A stretch of DNA of 64,000 bases from Candidatus Zixiibacteriota bacterium (GCA_024280835.1 JAJRPJ010000006.1:441749-505748); one strand, 5' to 3'; counted from the stretch's first letter, positions 8,252 through 17,983 are shown. Made by a program: numbers and translations. Notes: generated by a model from the sequence alone, not told the origin.

Positions 8252-9703
8252 TCAATTGCAGATTATGCCCTCTGGGCCGCATGTTGGTGGGGGACCGCCT
8301 GAAAAGATTCGACTAATCATAAATGTCACATCAGCAATATTCACGGAACTGCTGAAATCGACATCTGCTTTACCACAACAAACTGGAGCTATACCTCCAG
8401 TGAATATTCTAGCAATCAAGAATGTAACGTCAGCTACGTTGAATTGTCCGCTATTATCAGCGTCACCAGCCGCATCACAACAGGGATCCAAGCAGCAAAG
8501 GAAACTAATGATTGTTTCGCAACTACTCGAATTAATTCCATCAGTTACTTCAGTTGTAACACTAATAGAACCAAGAGCTAGATCGGCTTGTACCGCGGTG
8601 TAGGTGATGACTCCAGTTACAGAGTCAACAGTGAGTGATCCGTTAGGTATTGGACTCACTCCTACTAGGTTCCAACGATAGTTTTCGCATCCGTCTGCAT
8701 CGATAACTGATGGCGCTGGGAGTGAGGCGGTAGCTCCCACATACATTGAGACATTGGGAGCGCTAACTGCTTGTGGAGAATCGTAGGTGACAGCGATTTT
8801 TGTTTGGCAAGTTGTACCCTCATCACAAGAATTAGGTAGTTGAGCGTATGTAGTGACAGTAACAACAGTATTATTGTCTTCAAAAGCTGGGGTATAAGTA
8901 ACTAAACCATCAGGGTCGACCGAAGATGTGCCCATGCCATCGTGTCGCGTATGATAGAAGACAGAGAAGAATGGCGGGTCTGTGTGAATCGCTGTGACTT
9001 GATAGCTGATCGGATTGCAATATGATGTCGTCACGCTATCTACGCAGTTCGTATACTCCGCGCCTAAGCCACCTACATAAGTTGTGATACAAAAAGCCTC
9101 TGTGGCTGTTCCTCCGACATTCGCATCTCCGCCGCCACCCTGCCAGGTTGGAGGGCCGTCAGGGGTCATGAGCCACTGACCCGCTGGAGCTACGAATGCA
9201 GAATCGATACATACTACAGCGCCATCAATCTTTGGTAGCTTCAAGTTAAAGGTAAGAACATCCACGAAACTTGCTGATTGGAAACCATCGCCTGGCAGGG
9301 CCGTTGCAGTCACTAGCCAAGTATCAGGCAGCGCTCCGTCCAAATCGGTAAGCGATAATTGTGCGCCACTTGGTGACCAATATGTAGTTGGACTTTGCCA
9401 GTCGGGCGACAAAGTGATGTCTGAAATAGTAGCAGTTGGCGCAGATCCATCAGGGCTATAAACCACAAAACCAATTGATACGTCAGATTGAAGCGTTGAT
9501 GAACGTGCCTGAATTGCAAACCCCATGTATCCAAGCCACCAATTACTCCTGTCTAACAGGTTTATAGGATCTGGATCATTACAGCCGAATGTTTGTTGCA
9601 AACGGACTTCAGCCGGTTGGCCATATGAAGATTGCGGACAGGAAAATACAATCGTGGCTACCACAAGAATAAACAGCTTGTTGAAGCTCAAATTGGTGGT
9701 CAT
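8252..9703 (-). CDS. Secreted Ig/cadherin-like protein with C-terminal dockerin-like repeats
   Basis: A 483-residue exported protein with a clear signal peptide (hydrophobic LFILVVATIVFS, cleavage near SYG-Q). The middle holds a cohesin-like beta-rich region (about 40-180) and Ig/putative-Ig-like segments with the phrase GVITYTAVQADLALGSI. The C-terminus has two dockerin-type loops (GDADNSGQFN, ADVDFSSSVN), each followed by DVTF.I.RIF and framed by Cys pairs. The start is well supported by AGGAG just upstream of the ATG at 9703. No catalytic motif is visible. A surface or extracellular structural role is inference. Confidence 0.8.
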   Translation of the reverse strand: MTTNLSFNKLFILVVATIVFSCPQSSYGQPAEVRLQQTFGCNDPDPINLLDRSNWWLGYMGFAIQARSSTLQSDVSIGFVVYSPDGSAPTATISDITLSPDWQSPTTYWSPSGAQLSLTDLDGALPDTWLVTATALPGDGFQSASFVDVLTFNLKLPKIDGAVVCIDSAFVAPAGQWLMTPDGPPTWQGGGGDANVGGTATEAFCITTYVGGLGAEYTNCVDSVTTSYCNPISYQVTAIHTDPPFFSVFYHTRHDGMGTSSVDPDGLVTYTPAFEDNNTVVTVTTYAQLPNSCDEGTTCQTKIAVTYDSPQAVSAPNVSMYVGATASLPAPSVIDADGCENYRWNLVGVSPIPNGSLTVDSVTGVITYTAVQADLALGSISVTTEVTDGINSSSCETIISFLCCLDPCCDAAGDADNSGQFNVADVTFLIARIFTGGIAPVCCGKADVDFSSSVNIADVTFMISRIFSGGPPPTCGPEGIICN

Positions 9704-9907
9704 CGATATATCTCCTACTTCTTGGAGTAGATGTGGCCCCGGCTTGTTATACTCAAGCTATCGTAACTGCCTTGAGTAAATTGGAGAGCGTAAGTTATCC
9801 TCTTAGTAAGAATAATCTATTGGCTAATCATTGTCAAGGCAATTCTAATGCCCAGACCACAACAATGTGGCCGTTTGGAGTCTACTACTCTGGTCAAGAT
9901 ACTACCC

Positions 9908-10465
9908 CTACAATGCGGCTTTTACTACATCATAAGCTCCGGCAATACTTTTCTCGAGGTCGATGTTTTCGATGTGGTGATGGCCTTCGGGGACTACTTT
10001 GGCGAAACCTTCGGCGAGGAAACTGTAGACGCCTTCGTCTGTGCTGCGGAAGCCGTCGTCGATGTCACGGGTTTTCCATTGCGCGATAGGGACAGTGATA
10101 TGGAAGAAGACGTCATATGTGCCTTTCCATGAATCAATCATGCGTGTTAGCAATATGTCCTGCGCTTCGGTCATGCCTTTGTTGGCTTTGACTAGCTCTT
10201 TGTAAACTGCTATGTCAGTTATCGGTCGGTCGACTAAAAGAATATCTGCGGCGCCAGAGATGTCTGTTTCGCGCATGATAGTATGTGAAGAGACCCAGAG
10301 TTGGGTGTTGAAAGTCGATTCAACATCAGCGGGATATGGACAGTCACGAATCAATTCTGGTAACACTTCGACTGATTTGCCGTCAGAAGTAAGCTTCGTT
10401 TTCAGCGCTTCAACGATAGTAGTCTTGCCAACGCCTTGTGCGCCTGTGAATGCTACTTTTAACAT
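9908..10465 (-). CDS. P-loop NTPase/kinase-like protein (AAA_28-like)
   Basis: A 185-residue P-loop protein starting LKVAFTGAQGVGKTT, a nucleotide kinase-like Walker A. VDRPITD follows at about residue 90. It resembles the AAA_28/NadR-kinase-like group that often phosphorylates small molecules, but no substrate can be named. The ATG at 10465 is preferred over an upstream in-frame start at 10504 because an AAGGTTGGAG ribosome site precedes it and the P-loop is then at the usual distance from the N-terminus. It stands alone between the dockerin gene and a divergent SDR. Confidence 0.7.
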   Translation of the reverse strand: MLKVAFTGAQGVGKTTIVEALKTKLTSDGKSVEVLPELIRDCPYPADVESTFNTQLWVSSHTIMRETDISGAADILLVDRPITDIAVYKELVKANKGMTEAQDILLTRMIDSWKGTYDVFFHITVPIAQWKTRDIDDGFRSTDEGVYSFLAEGFAKVVPEGHHHIENIDLEKSIAGAYDVVKAAL

Positions 10466-10653
10466 GTACTCCAACCTTTCGATATTAGTTTTGACAGGGC
10501 GCATGAGTAATCGGCGCGCTATCAGAAAATAGCTAAATAAGGATACGGAAATTCACAGATAATTGAAAGTCCCAGAGAGCGCGAATGGACGCTGGGTTGA
10601 GCTGGGTTGGGTTGGGTTTTGCATTCTCAGGAATCTTCACCTATGTTTCAAGT

Positions 10654-11424
10654 ATGGAAAATGAATCGAAATCAAGAATTGCAGATAGGACCCGCTGGCG
10701 TTTGGACGGCAAACGTGCGCTGGTGACTGGCGGCACAAGAGGAATAGGCCAAGCCATCACAGGTGAGCTGAGTGCATTGGGGGCTTCGACAGTGGCCGTT
10801 GCCCGAAATAATTCAGGAGCAGACTGCGAATTGATTTGTGCTGATATTACTGTGGCCGAAGATCGGTTACGGATTATTGAAACTGTTGGCAAATCAGAAG
10901 CGGGGCTTGATATTTTGGTAAATAATGCCGGTGGTAATCTCAGAAAATTACCAGAGGAGTATTCGCTGGATGAGGCGTGGGAGATTATTGAATTGAATAT
11001 GGTGGCGACTTTTGAACTCTGTCGTTTGGCGTATCCATTGCTCAAAAAATCTGGTGGTGTGATTGTCAATATCACCTCGGTGGCTTCGCTGTCGCATATG
11101 TCCTCTGGCGCGCCTTATGCCATGGCTAAAGCTGGAGTCAATCAATTGACACGCAATCTTGCCACTGATTGGGCCAAGGACGGTATTCGAGTCAATGCCG
11201 TAGCGCCTTGGTATATCAACACACCACTTGCGGCGCCAGTATTTTCTGACTCAGAAAAACTACAGTCAATAATCAAACGCACACCCATGAGGCGAATTGG
11301 TGAGCCAGAGGAAGTCGCGGCATTAGTGGCTTTCCTTTGCTTGCCTGCCGCGTCATATATTAGTGGACAGACAATTGCAGTTGATGGCGCCTATATGGCC
11401 AGTGGGTGGCAGTATCCAGCTTGA
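10654..11424 (+). CDS. Short-chain dehydrogenase/reductase (tropinone reductase-like)
   Basis: A 256-residue classical SDR. The cofactor motif is TGGTRGIG (about residue 27), then NNAGGN, catalytic Ser in ITSVASLSH, YAMAK for the Tyr/Lys pair, and a PWYINTPLA loop. The C-terminal YISGQTIAVDGAYMASGW is typical of the tropinone reductase-like group. An upstream ATG at 10585 would add 23 hydrophobic, non-conserved residues; the shorter start gives the usual family length, although its ribosome site is poor. It converges on the acetoacetyl-CoA synthetase gene. The substrate is unknown. Confidence 0.85.
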   Translation: MENESKSRIADRTRWRLDGKRALVTGGTRGIGQAITGELSALGASTVAVARNNSGADCELICADITVAEDRLRIIETVGKSEAGLDILVNNAGGNLRKLPEEYSLDEAWEIIELNMVATFELCRLAYPLLKKSGGVIVNITSVASLSHMSSGAPYAMAKAGVNQLTRNLATDWAKDGIRVNAVAPWYINTPLAAPVFSDSEKLQSIIKRTPMRRIGEPEEVAALVAFLCLPAASYISGQTIAVDGAYMASGWQYPA

Positions 11425-11454
11425 TGCAATGGCTACTTGCTCAATTAGATACAA

Positions 11455-13377
11455 TTAGTGAGTTTCTGATAAGTCACAAAACTGCTCTAGAGCTTCGGGG
11501 TTGGCTAACGCATCGCGATTGGTTTGCGTTTGTCCATTGACCGCTCGCAGAACAGCCATCTCAACTTTCTTGCCGCTGATTGTTCTGGGGATGTCTGTTA
11601 CTTGTCGAATCAAAGCTGGAACATGACGTGGCGTTGTTTTAGCTCGAATAGTGTCTTTGATGGTTTTGCGCAGAGAATCTGTTAGTGTCAGAGCATCGCG
11701 CAGAACAACAAACAGGACAATACGAATATCATCTTTCCACTTTTGTCCAATGACAATACTATCGATAATTTCTGGTAGAGCTTCAACTGGATTATAGATT
11801 TCCGCGGCGCCAATTCGCACTCCACCAGGGTTGAGAGTGGTGTCAGAGCGACCATAGACAATCACTCCGCCATGCTCTGTAATTTCAACAAAGTCACCAT
11901 GCTGCCAAACGTCAGGATAGCGTTCGAAATATGCCGCGCGATATAGAGACTGGTCTGCATCATTCCAAAAACAAACTGGCTGCGATGGAAACGGAGCAGT
12001 GCAGACTAACTCTCCGACTCCTTTCTGCAGTGGTTTTCCATGGTCATCAAAAGCTTCAACTTTCATTCCAAGTCCGCGACATTGAATCTCTTCGGAGTAC
12101 ACAGGCAAGATAGGATTGCCGAGCATGAAGCAGGAGAGGATGTCTGTGCCGCCTGAAATTGATGAGAGTTGCAAATCAGATTTGACAGAGTCATAAACCC
12201 AGCGAAAATTTTCGGCGGTAAGCGGTGATCCTGTCGAGAGAATTGTCTTCAATGACGATAAGTCATGTTCTTGGCTTGGCTGCAAACCTCGTTTTTGACA
12301 GGTTGTCAAAAATTTAGGGCTGGTTCCGAAGGCGGTGATACGTTCGGCTTCGATTGCGCGCCAGAGTGTTGCTAAGTTTGGTTGCGCAGGTGAGCCGTCA
12401 TAGAGGACAACAGTGGCGCCAATACCGAGTGCGCCGATTAGCCAATTCCACATCATCCATCCGCAGGTAGTGTAATACGTGATAACATCGTCACTTGAGA
12501 GATTTGTGTGGAGCGAGTGCTCTTTCCAGTGCTGGAGCAATGTTCCACCTGCGCCATGGACAATACATTTTGGCGCGCCAGTGGTTCCCGATGAATACAT
12601 GATATAGACAGGATGGTTGAAGGGTAACTGTTCGAAAGCCACCTCTTCTGTATCATTGTCCAACAAGTCATCCCAGTTTGATGATTCGGAACATATAGTG
12701 ATAGTGGCTTTCAGTGACGGCAAATTGTCACTCAGTTTTTGTAAACGCCCACGGCAATCATAGCGTTTGCCTTGATATGTGTAAGCTCCAATGCCAAACA
12801 ATACCGTTGGGGCTATTTGTTCGAAACGTGCGAGCGCTCCTGAAAGTCCAAAGTCAGGTGAGCACGAGCTCCACAGCGCTCCAATACTCGTTGTCGCCAG
12901 CATCGCAATCAATGCTTGAGGAATATTGGTAGTGTAGGCGGCGACTCGGTCGCCCTTAGTGACACCCAACTTCTTTAGGCCAGCGGCGCATTTGGCGACA
13001 GCGCTATACAATTCGGCAAAAGTCAATTCTTCACGGCCGCCAGACTCATTGAGCGACACAAGAGCTACCCGACTGTCGCGGTAGCGGAGTAGGTTTTCGG
13101 CAAAGTTGAGTCGTGCGCCTTCGAACCATGTTGTCCCTAACATTCCTTGGCCAGAGATGACAGAAGTGTAAGAGGCGCTATGAATGATTTGCGACTCGCG
13201 CCAGATTAACTCCCAGAAATCTGCGGGATGTTCGATTGACCAACTATATAAGTCAGAGTATATCTGAAATGATTTGCCTGCAGAGGTAGAAGCTTTGCGC
13301 ATGAAACGCTGCATGTTCGAGGCGATGCAACGCTCATCTGACGGAACCCAGAGTGGTGTTTGTTTCTCGGCGCTCAT
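11455..13377 (-). CDS. aacS: Acetoacetyl-CoA synthetase (acetoacetate-CoA ligase)
   Basis: About 640 residues of the ANL adenylate-forming family, closest in layout to acetoacetyl-CoA synthetase: N-terminal TPLWVPSDE and DFWELIW, AMP-binding YSSGTTGAPKCIVHG, GRSDTTLNPGGVRIG and the C-terminal Lys in RTISGKKVE. It activates acetoacetate to acetoacetyl-CoA with ATP. It is the last gene of the tyrosine catabolic operon, where fumarylacetoacetate cleavage releases acetoacetate, so the context fits. The ATG at 13377 lies 4 bases after the previous stop; a TTG at 13416 would overlap that gene by 35 bases and is less likely. Confidence 0.9.
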   Translation of the reverse strand: MSAEKQTPLWVPSDERCIASNMQRFMRKASTSAGKSFQIYSDLYSWSIEHPADFWELIWRESQIIHSASYTSVISGQGMLGTTWFEGARLNFAENLLRYRDSRVALVSLNESGGREELTFAELYSAVAKCAAGLKKLGVTKGDRVAAYTTNIPQALIAMLATTSIGALWSSCSPDFGLSGALARFEQIAPTVLFGIGAYTYQGKRYDCRGRLQKLSDNLPSLKATITICSESSNWDDLLDNDTEEVAFEQLPFNHPVYIMYSSGTTGAPKCIVHGAGGTLLQHWKEHSLHTNLSSDDVITYYTTCGWMMWNWLIGALGIGATVVLYDGSPAQPNLATLWRAIEAERITAFGTSPKFLTTCQKRGLQPSQEHDLSSLKTILSTGSPLTAENFRWVYDSVKSDLQLSSISGGTDILSCFMLGNPILPVYSEEIQCRGLGMKVEAFDDHGKPLQKGVGELVCTAPFPSQPVCFWNDADQSLYRAAYFERYPDVWQHGDFVEITEHGGVIVYGRSDTTLNPGGVRIGAAEIYNPVEALPEIIDSIVIGQKWKDDIRIVLFVVLRDALTLTDSLRKTIKDTIRAKTTPRHVPALIRQVTDIPRTISGKKVEMAVLRAVNGQTQTNRDALANPEALEQFCDLSETH

Positions 13378-13381
13378 GAAC

Positions 13382-14395
13382 TCAGGTCGAGGCAAGTGTT
13401 TCGTGCGCGTAGACAAGTGTCATCCAAGCCAAAGTTACTAGCTCTTCGGTTTGCTGTGAGTCACATTCGGTATCGTCGAGAGCTCGCTTGGCGATTTGCT
13501 CATAAGCGGTCATGGTGTTTTCTGTGCGCGCTAGTTGAAGCCAAGTCCGATGATCACTATCGCGCAAATAGTTCCGCACGATATAGCCACTGGCAGCGCT
13601 AAGTGGTTTATCGCGCTCGACGAACTCTCTGGCTTCAGCAAACGATGGAATCTGACTTGCCCCTGCGAGAAGCGAAAGGTTCGACGCAGTCAGGAGTTTT
13701 GATTTGCGAACAAACTCTGGTAAGCCTGCAAAGCCAATTTGCGAGCCGCCAGTTGGTTTGGCAATTTCAAAAACCGCGGCTCCAGAGGAGCGGCAATATG
13801 TAGCTCCACCCATGCGCGCCACCAAGTCGAGTTTCTTCAAATCAACACTGCCATCGTTCATTATTTTATCGGAGAGATGAAAACGAAGGACTTCACAAAT
13901 CGCCAAGTTACCTGATGCGCCGCCTTCACCTAGTGTCACCATTTGAGTTAGTTTGCACTCCATTTGAAAAGGAGATTCCAAAACACGTGGTGGTTTGACT
14001 GTCACAGAATCGATTGGTGTCAGTCCGCTTTTTTCAAATTCATTGACACCAGAATCAAAGTCTGCCGAGGCGAGATTGACTTGCTGAGCAATGTCGTATG
14101 TGACGACTTGTATGACACACTCTTTGGTGTCCATAATGTTGGTGTATGTGTCTTTGACCGAAGAGTCGCGCAAGCGCCGTGATGGCGAAAAAGCGACAAT
14201 TGGCGGGTTAGCCGAAAAAGCATTAAAAAAAGAAAACGGCGACAGATTAACACAGCCATCACTGGAAATAGTGGAGACCAAAGCAATCGGACGCGGTGAA
14301 ACACCAGCGAGCAAGTATCCAAAGACATCCTTGATAGGAGCGGTCTTGGGGTCAATCTCACGCATTGAATTCTCAATAGGTTTGTCAACGGCCAT
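13382..14395 (-). CDS. Flavin reductase-like (FMN-binding split barrel) protein
   Basis: A 337-residue protein whose first ~200 residues form a flavin-reductase/DIM6-NTAB split barrel (FGYLLAGVSPRPIALVST, NLSPFSFFNAFSANPPIVAFSP). A C-terminal ~110-residue extension, mostly helical, is not typical of the small reductases. It lies one base after the stop of the fumarylacetoacetase-type gene and four bases before acetoacetyl-CoA synthetase, so it is co-translated with tyrosine breakdown enzymes. Its role there is not established by the sequence; it might serve a flavin-dependent side reaction. Confidence 0.82.
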   Translation of the reverse strand: MAVDKPIENSMREIDPKTAPIKDVFGYLLAGVSPRPIALVSTISSDGCVNLSPFSFFNAFSANPPIVAFSPSRRLRDSSVKDTYTNIMDTKECVIQVVTYDIAQQVNLASADFDSGVNEFEKSGLTPIDSVTVKPPRVLESPFQMECKLTQMVTLGEGGASGNLAICEVLRFHLSDKIMNDGSVDLKKLDLVARMGGATYCRSSGAAVFEIAKPTGGSQIGFAGLPEFVRKSKLLTASNLSLLAGASQIPSFAEAREFVERDKPLSAASGYIVRNYLRDSDHRTWLQLARTENTMTAYEQIAKRALDDTECDSQQTEELVTLAWMTLVYAHETLAST

Positions 14396-14396
14396 A

Positions 14397-15464
14397 TCAG
14401 GCAGACGCTCCAGATGTCATCTTCTTTTTCGCCAAAATAGAATAGTCTTGTGGCTGTTTCTTGATAGCATGCGTCAATACACCTAACTCTTCGACACGCA
14501 ATTCAATTGTGTCACCTTCAGTCAGCCAGACTGGTGTATATGTTTCTCCTGCGGCTTTGGCTTCAAGCGCACGTGAACCATTTAGTTCAAGATAACAGCC
14601 GGTACCGACTGTGCCTGAACCAATGACATCACCTGGGAAAACCTCGACCCCATAACTGACGCGCTCAATGATTTCAGCGAAGGTCCAGTTCATGTCCTTA
14701 AGGTTTCCTTCGGAAACCAACTTGCCGTTGTGATAGGCTGTCATCGGCAAGTCATACTGGTTGCCATTGCCGCCTGTTACCAATTTGCTTTGTAGTTCGT
14801 CGGGTGTCAGCAAGAATGGTCCGATTGAAGTGGCGAAGTCTTTGCCTTTAGCAGGACCAAGGTTGAGTTTCATCTCTTCGAGTTGCAATGTTCGCGCCGA
14901 AAAATCATTCATGATAGTGAAACCAGCGATATATGAATCAGCTTCTGAGGCAGGAATGTTTTTGCCGCGTTTGCCAATGACAATTGCCACTTCAAGTTCA
15001 AAATCTAGACGCTCAAAATGATCCTGCTCAACTATCAAATCACCACCACCGAGAATACTTTGATGGTTCGTGAAGTAGAATACAGGAAATTGATCAAACT
15101 CAGGAATCATCTCAACGCCACGATTGCGTCTGGCAGTGGCGACATGCTGACGAAACGCGTAGGCATCTCGGCAAGAAGGCGGATGTGGAACTGGCGCTAG
15201 TAGTGACACTTCGGCCAAACTGCCAACAGCCACACCTTCGCCAGCCTGACATTGTGTAGCCACAGCTTGTGCAATTGCCATAGCTTGCTCGCCGCCATTC
15301 AACAACTGCGCCATCGTCTTTGGTAGGCTCAAACTGTTTTTCTTGGCGCTATCATGCAAATCGAAAACAGTGTAGGCTCCGCTACCATTGTCAGCGCTGG
15401 CGCTAGTGATGAGCAGGCCAACTCGCTCGGCGTCTGTGGCGTTTGTATAGGAAACAAATTTCAT
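14397..15464 (-). CDS. Fumarylacetoacetate hydrolase-family protein
   Basis: A 355-residue FAH-family hydrolase. The metal site is visible as FELEVAIVIG (two acidic ligands) and MNDFSAR (Asp), with FYFTNHQS upstream and a GSGTVGTGC segment near the C-terminus. In this operon the expected reaction is fumarylacetoacetate to fumarate plus acetoacetate, the last step of tyrosine breakdown. Family members also act on other acylpyruvates, so the assignment rests on context. It lies between the aminotransferase and the flavin reductase-like gene. No maleylacetoacetate isomerase is seen; it may be elsewhere or the step may be glutathione-independent. Confidence 0.88.
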   Translation of the reverse strand: MKFVSYTNATDAERVGLLITSASADNGSGAYTVFDLHDSAKKNSLSLPKTMAQLLNGGEQAMAIAQAVATQCQAGEGVAVGSLAEVSLLAPVPHPPSCRDAYAFRQHVATARRNRGVEMIPEFDQFPVFYFTNHQSILGGGDLIVEQDHFERLDFELEVAIVIGKRGKNIPASEADSYIAGFTIMNDFSARTLQLEEMKLNLGPAKGKDFATSIGPFLLTPDELQSKLVTGGNGNQYDLPMTAYHNGKLVSEGNLKDMNWTFAEIIERVSYGVEVFPGDVIGSGTVGTGCYLELNGSRALEAKAAGETYTPVWLTEGDTIELRVEELGVLTHAIKKQPQDYSILAKKKMTSGASA

Positions 15465-15509
15465 GACTATATAATCCTTTATGTATGTAATATTTGCAAG
15501 AGTTTACTG

Positions 15510-16673
15510 TCAGCGCTTCAATAATGACCAGACAGTTTCGATGACTTCCAAAGCAAAGATGTCGTCCTCGGAAGTTCCAGTGTTGATACGTACGCCGCAA
15601 GGGGCGCCGAAAGCTTTTGTATGACGTAATATCAAACCGCGATTCAAACATTCTTCAGCGAAATCTGCGGCCTGCTCTTCGTCGGCAAGAATCAAGAGCA
15701 AAAAGTTCGCATGTGATTTGATATATCTAAGTCCAAGCTTATCAAAACCATCAGTCAATTGCTTCATTGAGCTCTTGTTCAGCTGAATTGTCTGCTCAAC
15801 GAACTTGGTGTCACCCAAAGCAGCGACAGCCGCCGATTGCGCTGGATGCGCTGGCTCAAATGGAAGCTTGATCTTGTATAATTCCTTTATCAGACGCTCA
15901 GGTCCGACAGCATAACCTACACGCAAACCAGCTAGGCCGTAATCCTTAGAGAAGGTGCGTGTGACAATCAAATTCTCGCGTCTATACTTCATTCCATCAG
16001 GGTAATTTGTATCGCCGCACGCATAATTGTAATAGGCCTCATCAAGGATAATGAGAATATTCTGCGGTACTTTTTCAATAAACTCATCCAGCGCAACTTT
16101 CGGAATCATTTTTCCAGTTGGGTTGTTTGGGTTGGCGAGATAGATGATTTTTGTGCGTGGTGTGATTGCCGCAACAATAGCCTGCAAATCATAGGCATAG
16201 TCTTTCATTGGCGCTGTGACAATATTTCGATTACATTTTTTCGTATTGACGAAAACCCCAATGAATGTCGCCTCACCAGTGAGAATCTCATCATCCACAT
16301 CACTGAAAGCAGCAATAATATAACTCATGAGTGAGTCAATGCCCGCTCCACAGATTATTTCTTTGCGCGGCCGGCCATGATACTCAGACAGCGCAGTTGT
16401 CAACTCATATGCGCCTGGGTCAACATAACGATAGGCCCCATTGAGAGACTCTTGCACCGCTTTCAAAGCCAATGGCGAACAGCCCAATGGGTTTTCATTT
16501 GAGGCGAGTTTGACTATGCGCTTCAATCCTTTCTCGCGAGCCAATTCGGAAATCAGTTTTCCTGATTGGTAAGGAGTCAAATTGCGAATATAGTCAGGCG
16601 CTTGAACGCCTGTGTTTTTCTGCGATGGTGTCTTTGGCATGTCGGTAGTATTGTGTGTTGTATTAAGTGTCAT
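15510..16673 (-). CDS. PLP-dependent aminotransferase, HisC-like (probable aromatic aminotransferase)
   Basis: About 387 residues of fold-type I aminotransferase close to histidinol-phosphate aminotransferase: KLASNENPLG, YLANPNNPTG, DEAYYNY, PLP Lys in TRTFSKDYGLAGLRVGY and a C-terminal RINTGT. HisC-like enzymes often accept tyrosine and phenylalanine. Placed between hmgA and the FAH gene, it most likely makes 4-hydroxyphenylpyruvate for Hpd rather than histidine. AGGAG ten bases upstream supports the ATG at 16673. It begins 5 bases after the hmgA stop. Confidence 0.88.
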   Translation of the reverse strand: MTLNTTHNTTDMPKTPSQKNTGVQAPDYIRNLTPYQSGKLISELAREKGLKRIVKLASNENPLGCSPLALKAVQESLNGAYRYVDPGAYELTTALSEYHGRPRKEIICGAGIDSLMSYIIAAFSDVDDEILTGEATFIGVFVNTKKCNRNIVTAPMKDYAYDLQAIVAAITPRTKIIYLANPNNPTGKMIPKVALDEFIEKVPQNILIILDEAYYNYACGDTNYPDGMKYRRENLIVTRTFSKDYGLAGLRVGYAVGPERLIKELYKIKLPFEPAHPAQSAAVAALGDTKFVEQTIQLNKSSMKQLTDGFDKLGLRYIKSHANFLLLILADEEQAADFAEECLNRGLILRHTKAFGAPCGVRINTGTSEDDIFALEVIETVWSLLKR

Positions 16674-16678
16674 CGCGC

Positions 16679-17848
16679 TCAATCTCCTGAGAGCCATGAC
16701 TTTGAATATTCTTTGTCTATCGAATCACGCACATTTGTAGTCACTAGAAGCGGTGAAAATGTATCGACCATGACTGCGTATTCTTTTGTCTCTTTGGCGC
16801 CAACAGATGATTCTGTCTTGCCAGGCTGTGGGCCGTGTGGCATGCCGCCTGGATGCAAAGTGATTGAACCTTCTTCAACACCTGTGCGAGACATGAAGTC
16901 TCCTTCGACATAATACAAAACTTCGTCACTATCAATATTCGAATGGAAGTACGGAGCTGGAATTGCGTTTGGATAAAAATCAAAAAGTCTTGGTACAAAA
17001 TTGCAAACAATAAAATGTTGCGTTTTGAAAACCAAATGTACAGGCGGCGGCAGATGTATTCTGCCAACTTTGGGATGATAGTCTTTGATATTGAAAGCAA
17101 AAGGATACAAATAACCATCCCAGCCAACGACACCATACGGGTGGTCAGGCATGATATGTTCAAAATAGCGATTACCCATTTTGACTATAATCCGAAACTC
17201 GCCAGATTCATCAATAGGGTTCAAATCTTGCGGAAGTTTGAAATCACGTTCGGCATAAGGCGCATCTTCGCTGAGCTGACCGTATTCACACATGAAGTGG
17301 CGAGGGATTTCATAAGCGGTACTAGACTCAACTATGAGCAGTTTGTTATTGGCGCTGTAATCATCGAATTTGAATTGATGTGTCACTGCGCGCGGTATGA
17401 TAAACTGATCGCCAGCGACAAAAGGAATATCACCGTAATCGCTTTTGAAAACACCTGAGCCATAATGCACAAAGACATATTCAGCTCCATAGGCATTGCG
17501 GTAGAAATCGTCAGTGTCTTTGTTGATATGTGCGGTGGCCATTGAGCAATGTTCGTTCTTCAAAAACACATTTCTGGATCTAATAAAATCACCAGGTGTT
17601 TGTTTCTTATCTGTGTAGCAATGATAATATAAGACAGGGGCTTCGGGCCAAGTGACATCCTTGTGTAAGTCCAGTTCCTTGACACTCAGGACTTTAGTTG
17701 GCAGATGAATATGGTATTTTGTTGAATAGACTCCCGAGAATCCTTTGCTGGAAACTAATTCCTCACGGTAAAGTGATTTACCATCGGGCTTATAGAATGT
17801 CGTGTGCTTGACACGCGGAATTTCGCCGAGTTTATGATAGTGTGGCAT
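16679..17848 (-). CDS. hmgA: Homogentisate 1,2-dioxygenase
   Basis: A 389-residue cupin dioxygenase that opens the homogentisate ring to maleylacetoacetate using Fe(II). Likely iron ligands are His302 and Glu309 (in YFHSNIDSDE) and His338 (GGMPHGPQPG). The N-terminal MPHYHKLGEIP and the block YGVVGWDGYLYPFAFNIKDYHP are characteristic. It is the compact bacterial form, somewhat shorter than the eukaryotic enzyme. The ATG at 17848 is preferred because the in-frame extension upstream crosses a palindromic repeat and AGAAG precedes the ATG. It lies downstream of hpd in the same operon, separated by about 135 bases. Confidence 0.95.
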   Translation of the reverse strand: MPHYHKLGEIPRVKHTTFYKPDGKSLYREELVSSKGFSGVYSTKYHIHLPTKVLSVKELDLHKDVTWPEAPVLYYHCYTDKKQTPGDFIRSRNVFLKNEHCSMATAHINKDTDDFYRNAYGAEYVFVHYGSGVFKSDYGDIPFVAGDQFIIPRAVTHQFKFDDYSANNKLLIVESSTAYEIPRHFMCEYGQLSEDAPYAERDFKLPQDLNPIDESGEFRIIVKMGNRYFEHIMPDHPYGVVGWDGYLYPFAFNIKDYHPKVGRIHLPPPVHLVFKTQHFIVCNFVPRLFDFYPNAIPAPYFHSNIDSDEVLYYVEGDFMSRTGVEEGSITLHPGGMPHGPQPGKTESSVGAKETKEYAVMVDTFSPLLVTTNVRDSIDKEYSKSWLSGD

Positions 17849-17893
17849 ATATGTTCTGCTTCTCTTTATTGTCTGGTTTTGTTCCTGAGAAAA

Positions 17894-17939
17894 GTGTCGG
17901 GTCACAATTTTCGCTTTCGCGAAAACAAAGACCCAACAC
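17894..17939. repeat. REP-like nested inverted repeat between hpd and hmgA
   Basis: Outer arms GTGTCGGGTC (17894-17903) and GACCCAACAC (17930-17939) pair with one mismatch. Inner arms ATTTTCGC and GCGAAAA pair as well. A close copy with the same architecture occurs at 54483-54527. A further small palindrome CACAACA/TGTTGTG follows directly. The repeat sits inside the operon's one long intergenic gap and could attenuate or process the transcript (inference). Confidence 0.75.
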
Positions 17940-17983
17940 AACAATGTTGTGCTTTTCGAAAATGCAGCGCTTTGTCGAAGTCA

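Noticed and set aside
8256..8603. A 115-codon open frame on the plus strand opposite the Ig/dockerin gene
   Set aside because: It is the mirror of the dockerin-coding strand, has no ribosome site and no family features.
10585..10653. N-terminal extension of the SDR from ATG 10585
   Set aside because: It adds a hydrophobic non-conserved stretch before the family's usual start; the shorter form matches normal SDR length, though this cannot be proved from sequence.
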